Of a stretch of DNA of 64,000 bases, positions 8,507 through 15,890 are shown one piece after another; position 1 is the first letter of the stretch, and the number at the start of each line of letters is the position of its first letter. A program made the position numbers and the translations under genes. Source of the stretch: Vicinamibacteria bacterium (GTDB taxonomy: Bacteria; Acidobacteriota; Vicinamibacteria; Vicinamibacterales; UBA8438). The stretch is from contig JAJEEU010000007.1 of the NCBI GenBank assembly GCA_022820825.1, forward strand, positions 1-64,000, written 5' to 3'. The notes beneath the pieces are model-generated. The model did no database searches and was not told the origin of the DNA. It saw only the letters and a list, made by a program, of their open reading frames with translations.

Positions 8507-9535
8507 TTAGCGCGCCGTCTGTCCCTGCCGCAGGGGGCGCTGCATCTCGCGCGGCTCGTCGGGATACAGGTCCGCGACGTACTCCTCATATCCGTTGTAG
8601 ATCGGCGTCGGGAACGTGTCCTCGGTATCCAACCAGTAAGACACGTTCTGCGGCCAGCGCGGGTGCGGGATATTTGGGTTGACGTTGGAGATGAAGCCGT
8701 ACTCGTGCGGTTGCACCTGCCAGAAGATGGACGGCTCGTCGCGGACGAACTCGATCTTCACGATCGACTTCGGGCTCTTGTAGCCGTACTTCCAGGGCAC
8801 GATGATGCGCAACGGGGAGCCGTGCTGCCGCAGCAACGGCTCGCCGTATACGCCGGTGACGACCATGACAAGGTCGTTCATCGCCTCGTCGATGCGCAGC
8901 GCCTCGTGGTACGGCCACGGATACCACGGCGATCCGCTCACGCCGGGCATCTGGTCCTCGATGACCGCCGTCTCGAAGCGGACGTAGCGCGCCGACGCAT
9001 TCGGGTCCGCCTTCTCGATCAACCGGCTCAGCGGGAAACCCGACCAGGGCACGTTCATGGCCCAGCGCTCGACGCAGCGGAAGTGGTAGACGCGCTCCTC
9101 GTGGTCGAAGGCGAACAGGTCGTCGAGGTCGAGCGTCAGCGGGTTGTTGCACTCGCCCGTGATCTCGACCTGCCACGGCTCCACCTCGAAATCGCCGCAG
9201 AACTGCCACACCGGCCCGCCGCGGCCGGACAGGAACTCGTAGAAGTTGTTGTGCGAAGCCGCGATGTCGCGGGGCGTCATGTCCTGCCGCCGGATGGCCG
9301 CCGGAGGCGAGTCGAAAGCGGCGTTGCGAGTGGGCGGAAAGACATCCGGCCGCTGCAGCGGAACCTCCAGCAGCGAGCCCTGCGGGCGGGCCTGCTCCGC
9401 GCCGAGGATGCAGCCGGCGAACGGCGCCGCCAGCACGCCCAGCCCGACGGTCGACATGAACTGCCGGCGGTTGAAGAAGATTTCGGGCGGCGTGATCCGG
9501 TGCGAAGGAATGGCCGCCTTGAAGCGCTGAGCCAC
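8507..9535 (-). CDS. msrP: MsrP-like molybdopterin protein-methionine-sulfoxide reductase catalytic subunit
   Basis: The 342-aa product is a YedY/MsrP-type member of the sulfite oxidase fold. Near its N-terminus it has a twin-arginine signal (FNRRQFMSTVGLGVLA, Arg 23-24), so it is exported folded with its Mo cofactor. HNNFYEF and the molybdenum-ligand Cys in YHFRCVERW (Cys 154) are visible, as are RYVRFETA and WYPWPYHEALR. The family repairs oxidised methionines of periplasmic proteins. The GTG at 9535 has GGGAGG 5 nt upstream; a longer frame upstream lacks a signal. The heme partner MsrQ is not in the window. The gene is divergent from the msrA side, and msrA itself is 1.2 kb away. Confidence 0.9.
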   Translation of the reverse strand: MAQRFKAAIPSHRITPPEIFFNRRQFMSTVGLGVLAAPFAGCILGAEQARPQGSLLEVPLQRPDVFPPTRNAAFDSPPAAIRRQDMTPRDIAASHNNFYEFLSGRGGPVWQFCGDFEVEPWQVEITGECNNPLTLDLDDLFAFDHEERVYHFRCVERWAMNVPWSGFPLSRLIEKADPNASARYVRFETAVIEDQMPGVSGSPWYPWPYHEALRIDEAMNDLVMVVTGVYGEPLLRQHGSPLRIIVPWKYGYKSPKSIVKIEFVRDEPSIFWQVQPHEYGFISNVNPNIPHPRWPQNVSYWLDTEDTFPTPIYNGYEEYVADLYPDEPREMQRPLRQGQTAR

Positions 9536-9599
9536 TGCTGCCTCCCTGTATGCTAGGCGAGTACAGCGTATCACTATTCCTGATGGACGGAGATTCACG

Positions 9600-9632
9600 A
9601 TGCTGCCGAAGCCCGAGGACGCGCTGGCTGGC
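9600..9632 (+). pseudogene. Remnant of a second msrA 5' end
   Basis: The 33 bases from ATG 9600 encode [11 protein letters not shown] and match the 5' part of the intact msrA at 10742-10774 ([11 protein letters not shown]) at about 27 of 33 positions. After this the similarity stops and the frame runs into the lactonase-like gene. MsrA proteins of this type commonly begin close to this motif, so 9600 looks like the old msrA start and the gene at 9675 like a later insertion that left a partial copy. This history is inferred. Confidence 0.5.
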
Positions 9633-9674
9633 GCCTGTATATTTCAAGGCGTCACGAAAGTGTGGAGGTGCGCC

Positions 9675-10676
9675 ATGTTGCGAGTGCTCGTGCTCCTCGC
9701 GTCGGTGTCGGGTCTTGTCGGCGGACACCCTCTCGGCGCCCAGACTGCCCAGACCTGCGATCCCGCCGGAGAGGTGCAGTTCGTCTGCGGCACGACCAAT
9801 CCGGAAGATCTCTACCCGGTTCCGGGCGACTCCTGGGTGATCGCGTCGGGACGCTACTCCGCTGCGGAAGGTCCCGTCTACGCGGTGAGCCTTCGCGATC
9901 ACAGCGCCCGGGAGATCTTTCCCGCGGGCGCGTTGCCGCCGGAGCACGACCGCGATACCTATCGCGCCTGCCCGGGTCCGAACGACGTGTTCCAGCCGCA
10001 CGGACTGACCCTGCGGGAGGGCCGCGGCGATGTGCATACGCTCTACGTGGTTGGTCATGGCGCGCGCGAAGCCATCGAGGTCTTTGCGCTGGACGTCGGC
10101 GGTGCGGCCCCCACGATGAAGTGGATCGGGTGCATTCCGGCCCCGGAGGGCACCGCCCGCATCAACTCCATAACGGCGCTGCCGGACGGCTATCTCGGCG
10201 CGACGAACTTCGACCGCGAGGGTGGGGAGCTCTGGGAATGGCATCCCACGACGGGCTGGGTCGAGGTGCCCGGTAGCCGGATGCCCGGTCCCAACGGTCT
10301 CGTGTCCTCGGATGACGGGCAGTGGTTCTACATCGGGGGCTGGAGCGATCGGGCGCTGGTGCGCCTGTCACGCGGCCGGAGTCCGGTGCGCGTCGACCGG
10401 ATTCCGGTCGGCTTCAACGTCGACAACGTGCGCTGGGGGCCCGCTGGCAACGTCATCGCCGCCGGACACGTGACCGGGTGTGAAGACATCGATCCTTGCG
10501 AGCTGTCGGCCGCTCGCGTGGCCGAGGTCGATCCGACGACGTTCGAGGTCCGGCAGTTGGTGGACTACAAGGGAAACGAGTTCTTCCAGATCGGCACCGT
10601 GGCCATCGAGGTGAACGACGAGATCTGGATTGGCGGGATCAGGGGCAGCTATGGGATCGCCCGATTCCCGCGATAG
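9675..10676 (+). CDS. Secreted beta-propeller protein, SMP-30/arylesterase-like
   Basis: The 333-aa product begins with a signal peptide (MLRVLVLLASVSGLVGG, cleavage near LGAQ) and then has features of six-bladed lactonase/arylesterase propellers, such as NDVFQPHGLTL, LYVVGHGAREAIEVF, INSITALPDGYLGATNF, MPGPNGLVSSDDG and FNVDNVRWGPAGNV. Enzymes of the family hydrolyse lactones or esters with a bound Ca2+, but the catalytic residues cannot be confirmed by eye. ATG 9675 was chosen because GGAGG (9664-9668) lies 6 nt upstream and the signal peptide starts there. The gene sits between msrP and msrA and seems to have been inserted next to the old start of msrA. Confidence 0.75.
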   Translation: MLRVLVLLASVSGLVGGHPLGAQTAQTCDPAGEVQFVCGTTNPEDLYPVPGDSWVIASGRYSAAEGPVYAVSLRDHSAREIFPAGALPPEHDRDTYRACPGPNDVFQPHGLTLREGRGDVHTLYVVGHGAREAIEVFALDVGGAAPTMKWIGCIPAPEGTARINSITALPDGYLGATNFDREGGELWEWHPTTGWVEVPGSRMPGPNGLVSSDDGQWFYIGGWSDRALVRLSRGRSPVRVDRIPVGFNVDNVRWGPAGNVIAAGHVTGCEDIDPCELSAARVAEVDPTTFEVRQLVDYKGNEFFQIGTVAIEVNDEIWIGGIRGSYGIARFPR

Positions 10677-10705
10677 CAAATGCAGTCTGACAAGGGAGTC
10701 CGCGT

Positions 10706-11374
10706 GTGATCTGGCGTTCACTGATCGAGCCCCGCAAGCTGGTGTTGCCGAAGCCGGAAGACGCGCTCGCCGGCCGGCCCGAGCGGATGCCCGTCCCGCC
10801 GGGCCACGCGGTGAGCGGGGCGGCCCTGGAGCCGCCGTTCCCGGACGGCACGGAGCGCGCCGTGTTCGGCATGGGCTGCTTCTGGGGCGCCGAGCGGAAG
10901 TTCTGGCAGACCGCCGGGGTGTACTCCACTGCCGCGGGTTATGCGGGCGGCTTCACCCCGAACCCCACCTACGAGGAGGTGTGCAGCGGGCGGACCGGCC
11001 ACACCGAGGTGGTGCTGGCGGTCTTCCACCCCGATCAGGTGAGCTTCGACGAGCTGTTGCGGCTGTTCTGGGAGGGGCACGACCCCACGCAGGGCATGCG
11101 GCAGGGGAACGACGTCGGCACGCAGTACCGCTCGGCGGTCTACTGCCACTCGGACGCCCAGCGGCAGGCCGCCGAAACGTCGAGGGACGCCTACCAGGCG
11201 GTATTGACGGCCGCGGGCTACGAGAAAATCAGTACCGAGATCCAGCCGGCCGGCGAGTTCTACTACGCCGAGGACTACCACCAGCAGTATCTCGCCAAGA
11301 ATCCCTTCGGCTACTGCGGCCTCGGGGGCACGGGCGTCGCCTGCCCGACCGGCCTGACGGCCGACCGCGCGTGA
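10706..11374 (+). CDS. msrA: Peptide-methionine (S)-S-oxide reductase MsrA
   Basis: The 222-aa enzyme reduces the S form of methionine sulfoxide in proteins. The catalytic motif is [13 protein letters not shown] (Cys 58), followed by [42 protein letters not shown] and a C-terminal GYCGLGG that holds the resolving Cys. The GTG at 10706 has AAGGGAG 7 nt upstream. It adds [11 protein letters not shown] before the usual MsrA-like [10 protein letters not shown] start, probably because the original start was displaced (see 9600). The stop overlaps the GTG of the DUF481 gene (GTGA), so the two are co-translated. With msrP nearby, the region serves oxidative repair of methionine. Confidence 0.95.
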   Translation: MIWRSLIEPRKLVLPKPEDALAGRPERMPVPPGHAVSGAALEPPFPDGTERAVFGMGCFWGAERKFWQTAGVYSTAAGYAGGFTPNPTYEEVCSGRTGHTEVVLAVFHPDQVSFDELLRLFWEGHDPTQGMRQGNDVGTQYRSAVYCHSDAQRQAAETSRDAYQAVLTAAGYEKISTEIQPAGEFYYAEDYHQQYLAKNPFGYCGLGGTGVACPTGLTADRA

Positions 11375-12363
11375 CGGAGCACCGCCGCGCGAAACGCGCC
11401 GCACGCAGCGTTCCGCTCCTCGCTGCCGCCGTATGCTGCGCGCTCGCCGCGCCCGTGGCCGCGCAGGATGAGGACGAGGCGGAGCCCGAGCCCGGCTGGA
11501 CGAACGAGACGGAGCTGAGTCTCGCGCTGACCGGGGGCAACTCGATCGCGCGCACGCTCGGCTTCGGAAACATCCTGCAATACGCCGGCGAATCGTCCAG
11601 GCTCCAGCTCCGCCTGAACGGCCTCCGGTCCCGCACCGCCGTCGATCCGTTCCTGCTCGCGGCGCCCGGCATCCGCTTCCCGCTCACCGGCGCGCCCGAC
11701 GACCCGGCGGTGGCGCTGGTCGAGCCCGGCTCCGAGCCGGAAGCCGAGCACTACGAGCTGACCGGACGCTACGACACGGAGATCAGCGAGCGCTTCTTCT
11801 GGAACGCCGGCGGCAGTTGGGACCGCAACCGCGAGGCCGGCATCCTGAGCCGCTACAGCACTTTCGGCGGGCTCGGCAACGTGTGGAGCGACCGCGAGGC
11901 ACTGCGCCTCTCGACGACCTACGCCGTCAGCTTCACCAACCGCCGCGAAGAAACCGACGACCCGGAAAAGGACGCCCGCTTTGCCGGCGCGCGCCTGGGC
12001 CTGGACTACCGCAGCCGGGTCAACGACGCCGTCATCCACGATGGCATCGTCGCCGCGAACGTGAACCTGGGAACCCCGTCCGACTATTCGCTCAACGCGA
12101 CGACGGCGTTGAGCGTCTCGCTGAGCCGCCACCTCGCGCTGCGGCTCAGCCTGCAACTGCTGTACGAGAACGATCCGGCGCAGGAAGACGTCGCGGTGAT
12201 CGCCCGCGCCGCCGTCGTGGACCCGGACGGCGTTCCGGGCAGCGGCGACGAGCTGTTCGAGACCGTGGCCGACGGCGGCACGACGATCGCGCTCGGAACG
12301 GAGCAGGTGCGCCGCGACCGCCTCGACACGATCTTCCGCACCGCGCTGGTGATCGGGTTCTGA
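11371..12363 (+). CDS. DUF481-family outer-membrane protein
   Basis: The 330-aa product has a signal peptide (basic start [11 protein letters not shown], hydrophobic core, cleavage near VAAQ) followed by DUF481 features: [16 protein letters not shown], repeated amphipathic beta strands with aromatic ends, [29 protein letters not shown] and a last strand ending in IGF with a terminal Phe, as in outer-membrane barrels. The family (YdiY-like) has no firmly known role. The GTG start at 11371 overlaps the msrA stop as GTGA, a strong sign of coupling. It could also be called a salt-induced outer membrane protein. Confidence 0.82.
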   Translation: MTEHRRAKRAARSVPLLAAAVCCALAAPVAAQDEDEAEPEPGWTNETELSLALTGGNSIARTLGFGNILQYAGESSRLQLRLNGLRSRTAVDPFLLAAPGIRFPLTGAPDDPAVALVEPGSEPEAEHYELTGRYDTEISERFFWNAGGSWDRNREAGILSRYSTFGGLGNVWSDREALRLSTTYAVSFTNRREETDDPEKDARFAGARLGLDYRSRVNDAVIHDGIVAANVNLGTPSDYSLNATTALSVSLSRHLALRLSLQLLYENDPAQEDVAVIARAAVVDPDGVPGSGDELFETVADGGTTIALGTEQVRRDRLDTIFRTALVIGF

Positions 12364-12373
12364 CCCGCGGTGG

Positions 12374-12379
12374 TAGGAT
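12374..12379 (+). promoter_or_regulatory. -10-like hexamer TAGGAT before the PHP-domain gene
   Basis: TAGGAT, preceded by GG, ends 8 nt before the ATG at 12388, the same distance as TAGCAT at 44442. This suggests a leaderless message. No -35 hexamer is obvious in the short 24-bp intergenic space, which overlaps the end of the DUF481 gene. Confidence 0.35.
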
Positions 12380-12387
12380 CGCGCGCA

Positions 12388-13848
12388 ATGACTTCGCGGG
12401 GGACTGTCGCCCGGCGCCTGGCCTGGTTCTGCGTCCTGTGCTCGGCCGCCGCCTTCGTGCTGGCCACGCCGGCCGCCGACCGCGAGTGGCTGGCCGGCGA
12501 CTCGCACATCCACAGCCACTGGAGTGCGGGTTACGACCACAGCACGAGTCCGCCGACGCCCATCAAGGGGCGCGACGCCATGTACTCCACGCCGCGGAAC
12601 GCGGCGATGGCCCGGCAGTTCGGGTTGCGGTGGATGGTTACGACCGACCATGGCGGCCCGAACCACGCCAAGCTGAACCTGGAGCAGGCGCACCGCGAGC
12701 TCACCCTGTCGCGCGAGCTCGTCCCCGAGGTGCTGCAGTTCTACGGCATGGAGCTCAACATGCCGGGCATGGACCACCACACGCTGATCATTCCCCGCGC
12801 CGAGGACGAGGCGACGGTGCTGTACGAGATCGAAAGCCGCTTCGACGCCAACGAGGACTGGGTCCGCCCCCCCGATCCGCGCCGGGATTCCGCGGAGCTC
12901 CGGCGCGAGGCGCTGGCGCACATGCAGGGGCTGGAGCGGCTGCCGATCCTGTTCGCGAACCATCCCTCCCGGTCGGCACGGGATATTGGGGTCTACGGCC
13001 GCGACGAGCCGTGGGAGCTGCGCGAGAACAACGACCTGGCGCCGGACGTGTACCGCGGCATGGAAGGCGCGCCCGGCCACCAGGCCGCCACCCTCGCCAC
13101 GGGCGGCCGCATCCGCAACCGCGGCGCCTACGGCGCTTTCTTCAACGACGGGGCGCCGACGCTGGGCGGCTTCGACCAGATGACGGCCATCGTGGGCGGC
13201 CTGTGGGACGCGTTGCTGGGCGAGGGGCGCCGGTTCTGGATCGTGGCCTCGTCGGACTCGCACTTCCACTACGCCGATCCCGTGAGCCCCGGCAGCGACT
13301 TCTGGCCCGGCGAGTTCCACAAGACGTGGGTCCACGCGCAGCCGACCTACGCCGGGGTTCTCGACGGCCTGCGGCAGGGCCGCATCTTCGCCGTCGCCGG
13401 AGATCTCGTAACCGAGCTCGACTTCCGCCTGAAGGGCCCGGGCGGACGGGAGGCCGAGCTCGGGGGCGCGTTGCGGGTCGCGCGCGGCGCGCAGGTCACC
13501 GCGGCGGTAGGGTTCCGCGACCCGGAGACGCCGAACGCGGCGGGCGAAAACCCCGCCGTCCGCCGGGTGGACGTCATCGTCGGCGAGGTGGTGGGACGGT
13601 CCTCGGATCCCTCGGTCGACCGCAACCCGACGACGCGCGTTCTGGCCCGCTTCACGCGCGACGCGCTGTCTCGCGACGGCGAGCTGTACAGCTTCGAAGC
13701 GCCGCTGCCCGCGGCCGACCGCGACATGTACGTGCGGATTCGCGGCACGAGCAGCGAGGACCTGGAGCCCCCGCTGGACGTGGCCGAGGAGAACCCCTGG
13801 CACGACCTCTGGTTCTACTCGAACCCGATCTTCATCGAGGTCGAGTGA
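12388..13848 (+). CDS. Secreted PHP-domain (DUF3604-like) metal-dependent hydrolase
   Basis: The 486-aa product has an N-terminal signal (TSRGTVARRLAWF then a hydrophobic run to LATPA) and a PHP-type metal site: GDSHIHSHWSAGYDH near the start, MVTTDHGGPNHA, a later ILFANHPSR and a downstream WIVASSDSHFHY. PHP proteins use a cluster of His/Asp to bind metals and cleave phosphoesters, though many secreted members have no known substrate. The C-terminal ~130 residues look like a beta-rich domain (VRRVDVIVGEV). The ATG at 12388 was chosen because it starts the signal peptide. The gene follows DUF481 by 24 bp and converges with the zincin gene. Confidence 0.78.
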   Translation: MTSRGTVARRLAWFCVLCSAAAFVLATPAADREWLAGDSHIHSHWSAGYDHSTSPPTPIKGRDAMYSTPRNAAMARQFGLRWMVTTDHGGPNHAKLNLEQAHRELTLSRELVPEVLQFYGMELNMPGMDHHTLIIPRAEDEATVLYEIESRFDANEDWVRPPDPRRDSAELRREALAHMQGLERLPILFANHPSRSARDIGVYGRDEPWELRENNDLAPDVYRGMEGAPGHQAATLATGGRIRNRGAYGAFFNDGAPTLGGFDQMTAIVGGLWDALLGEGRRFWIVASSDSHFHYADPVSPGSDFWPGEFHKTWVHAQPTYAGVLDGLRQGRIFAVAGDLVTELDFRLKGPGGREAELGGALRVARGAQVTAAVGFRDPETPNAAGENPAVRRVDVIVGEVVGRSSDPSVDRNPTTRVLARFTRDALSRDGELYSFEAPLPAADRDMYVRIRGTSSEDLEPPLDVAEENPWHDLWFYSNPIFIEVE

Positions 13849-13864
13849 CGGCGCGCGGGACGGG

Positions 13865-14263
13865 TCACTCGTCGTCGGCGCCGGTCTCGCGGCGCCACAT
13901 GGCTTCGACCTCGTCCATGTGATCCTCGTCCCAGCCGAAGTGGTGGGCAAACTCGTGGAAGACCGTCTCCGCGATGCAATCGACGATGTCGTCCTCGTCC
14001 TCACAGTCCTCGACGATCGGGCGCTGGTAGATGGCGATGCGGTCGGGCAGCGCGTTGCCGTAGGCCCACTCCCGTTCCGCGAGAGGCGTGCCCTGGTACA
14101 GGCCGTAGAGCGTGTCGGGCGGCTCGATGCCCATTTCCTCCAGTAGCTCGGCCGACGGCTCGTCCTCGACCACCACCGCGACGTTCTGCATCTCGTCGCG
14201 GAGGAACCGCGGGATATCGGCAAGCGCCCGTTCGACCAGTTGCTCGAACCGCTTGCGGGTCAT
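13865..14263 (-). CDS. Small zincin-type metallopeptidase family protein
   Basis: The 132-aa product has the zinc-binding HEFAHHFGWDEDHMDE (His 103, Glu 104, His 107), with the GWDEDHMDE stretch possibly supplying a third ligand. The N-terminal FEQLVERALADIPRFLRD, VVVEDEPS and LYGLYQGTPL match the metallopeptidase family PF06262 (zincin_1). There is no signal peptide, so it acts in the cytoplasm. A substrate is not known for the family. The C-terminus is acidic. It is read convergently with the PHP gene and divergently from the HigB toxin. Confidence 0.85.
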   Translation of the reverse strand: MTRKRFEQLVERALADIPRFLRDEMQNVAVVVEDEPSAELLEEMGIEPPDTLYGLYQGTPLAEREWAYGNALPDRIAIYQRPIVEDCEDEDDIVDCIAETVFHEFAHHFGWDEDHMDEVEAMWRRETGADDE

Positions 14264-14323
14264 GCGGCAGGGTAGCAGACAACCCGCATGCCGTGCCTGG
14301 CCGTTTTCTCCTCAAGACCTGCA

Positions 14324-14372
14324 TTGCATCGGCGGCATGACAGTGACATAATGTTACGTATCTGGTAACGTT
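14324..14372 (+). promoter_or_regulatory. Promoter and palindromic operator of the HigB/HigA-ImmA pair
   Basis: A -35 TTGCAT (14324-14329) and a -10 CATAAT (14347-14352) are separated by 17 nt. Overlapping the -10 is an inverted repeat, AATGTTAC (14350-14357) with GTAACGTT (14365-14372), arms of 8 with one mismatch and a 7-nt spacer. Binding there by the XRE domain of the antitoxin would block the promoter, as is usual for type II toxin-antitoxin operons. Confidence 0.65.
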
Positions 14373-14384
14373 TTATCGTCGCAT

Positions 14385-14720
14385 GTGGATATAGTCTTCC
14401 GCACCCGCAAGCTCGCGAAGACATTCAACTCGCGTAGCGAGCTCCAGAGAAGATACGGCGCTCAACAGGCGCGAACGATCGAGATGCGCCTGGCGGTACT
14501 GAGAAACGCCAGGACGTTATCGGTAGTCCCGACAACGCGTCCGGAACGCTGCCATCGACTCAAGGGGAAGCGCGCAGGACAGTACGCCGTCGATCTGGTG
14601 CATCCACACCGGTTGGTCTTTCACCCGGCGTACGAGTCGCCGCAGCGACCGAACGACGGGCAGATCGACACCGGAGCCGTAACGGCCATCACCATTCTGG
14701 ACGTGATCGACTATCACTGA
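14385..14720 (+). CDS. higB: HigB-like (RelE/ParE superfamily) toxin
   Basis: The 111-aa product looks like a RelE/ParE-fold mRNA interferase: FRTRKLAKTFNS, RRYGAQQARTIEMRLAVLRNA, a RCHRLKGKRAGQYAVDL beta segment and the C-terminal ILDVIDYH. Such toxins cut mRNA on the ribosome when the antitoxin is lost. It starts at GTG 14385, just after the promoter-operator at 14324-14372, so the leader is short. The antitoxin gene follows after 14 bp. The toxin-first order is typical of HigBA. It marks the left edge of the defence island. Confidence 0.8.
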   Translation: MDIVFRTRKLAKTFNSRSELQRRYGAQQARTIEMRLAVLRNARTLSVVPTTRPERCHRLKGKRAGQYAVDLVHPHRLVFHPAYESPQRPNDGQIDTGAVTAITILDVIDYH

Positions 14721-14734
14721 ACGAGGCAAGCGAC

Positions 14735-15832
14735 ATGACGACTCCCGCCAACGAGTACCGGCCCGACTACGCGGTTCCACCCGGTTGGGTGCTGAAGGAG
14801 CGCCTCGACGTGCACGGCATCTCGCAGGCCGAGTTTGCCCGCCGGTGCGGCCGGTCTCCAAAGCTGATCAGCGAGATCGTTTCCGGCAAGGCGCCGGTCG
14901 ATCCCGAGACCGCGCTCCAGTTCGAGAAGGTGCTGGGGGTCGATGCAGGTATATGGCTTGGCATCGACGCCGACTACCGGTTGCACGGCGCGCGTGAAGC
15001 CCAGGCGCGAGCGGCAGAGAACGCAGTCGCGTGGTCAAAAGCGCTTCCCGTCAGCGAGCTCGTCACGCGGCAGGCCATCGAAAGGCCGTCGTCCGAGGTC
15101 GATGCGGTTTCGAAGTTGTTGTCCTTTTTCGGCGTGGCATCGGTAGACGCGTGGCGCGCCAAGTATGGAGCTCCGAACGTCGCTTATCGACACTCGCCGA
15201 GCTTCGAGAGCGACGAGACGGCGCTCGCCACGTGGCTTCGCCTCGGAGAGCTCGAAGCTGAACGACAGCCGTGCGCCGACTATGACGCAAGCCGGTTCAG
15301 ACGCGCGCTGCACGGTGTCCGGAAATGCACGAGGAAACCGGTGCCGGACGCCCTGAAGGAAGCGCAGGCACTTCTCAACGGAGCCGGAGTTGTGTTGGCG
15401 GTGGTCAAGCCGTTACGGAAGACGGCCCTCAGCGGCGCGGCGTGGTGGTTGACGCCGCGAAAAGCCTTGATTCAGTTGAGCGTACGTCACAAGACGGACG
15501 ATCATTTGTGGTTCAGCTTTTTTCACGAAGCGGCCCATATCCTTCTGCATAGCAAGAAGGACGTGTTCGTGGACGGCGCGCTGACCGACGGCACCGACAT
15601 CGAGCGGGAGGCCAATGCCTGGGCGTCGGACTTCCTCGTCTCCCGGCAGCAATGGAAGACATTCATAGCCAGTGCCCGGTTCAGCAAGAATGCGGTTCGT
15701 CGCTTCGCGAGTTCACAGGAAATCGCTCCCGGCATCGTGGTCGGCATGCTCCAGCACGGAAGACACTTGCCATGGTCCCATCTCAATGACTTGAAAGTGC
15801 GTCTGCAATGGGTTGAACGCGATACGGGCTAG
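14735..15832 (+). CDS. higA: HigA-like antitoxin: XRE HTH fused to an ImmA/IrrE metallopeptidase domain
   Basis: The 365-aa product combines an N-terminal XRE-type helix-turn-helix (GISQAEFARRCGRSPKLIS, about residues 29-47) with a C-terminal ImmA/IrrE-like zinc peptidase whose motif is FFHEAAHILLHSKK (HEAAH at 264-268). Short HigA antitoxins are ~100 aa; this long form carries a protease that in ImmA-type proteins cleaves a repressor. It probably represses its own promoter (operator at 14350-14372) and neutralises HigB. Whether the peptidase destroys an antitoxin or a phage-related repressor is unknown. A terminator follows directly. Confidence 0.85.
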   Translation: MTTPANEYRPDYAVPPGWVLKERLDVHGISQAEFARRCGRSPKLISEIVSGKAPVDPETALQFEKVLGVDAGIWLGIDADYRLHGAREAQARAAENAVAWSKALPVSELVTRQAIERPSSEVDAVSKLLSFFGVASVDAWRAKYGAPNVAYRHSPSFESDETALATWLRLGELEAERQPCADYDASRFRRALHGVRKCTRKPVPDALKEAQALLNGAGVVLAVVKPLRKTALSGAAWWLTPRKALIQLSVRHKTDDHLWFSFFHEAAHILLHSKKDVFVDGALTDGTDIEREANAWASDFLVSRQQWKTFIASARFSKNAVRRFASSQEIAPGIVVGMLQHGRHLPWSHLNDLKVRLQWVERDTG

Positions 15833-15833
15833 T

Positions 15834-15853
15834 CTCCCGTACGGGGAGTTTTT
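15834..15853 (+). terminator. Rho-independent terminator after the HigB/HigA-ImmA operon
   Basis: CTCCC (15834-15838) pairs with GGGAG (15844-15848), possibly extended by a G-C pair, followed by five T (15849-15853). It begins 2 nt after the antitoxin stop and points toward the convergent DUF499 gene. Confidence 0.75.
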
Positions 15854-15890
15854 GTCGACGCGGGCATCGTGCCTGGGACGGAGCTTGCCA

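Noticed and set aside
7421-9556. A 711-codon plus-strand frame across the flavoprotein and MsrP genes
   Set aside because: Antisense to genes with catalytic motifs (GGDCLNVGC, RCVERW); composition typical of a shadow frame.
11311-14223. A 970-codon minus-strand frame over DUF481, PHP and the zincin genes
   Set aside because: Overlaps real motifs on the other strand and in another frame; no domain of its own.
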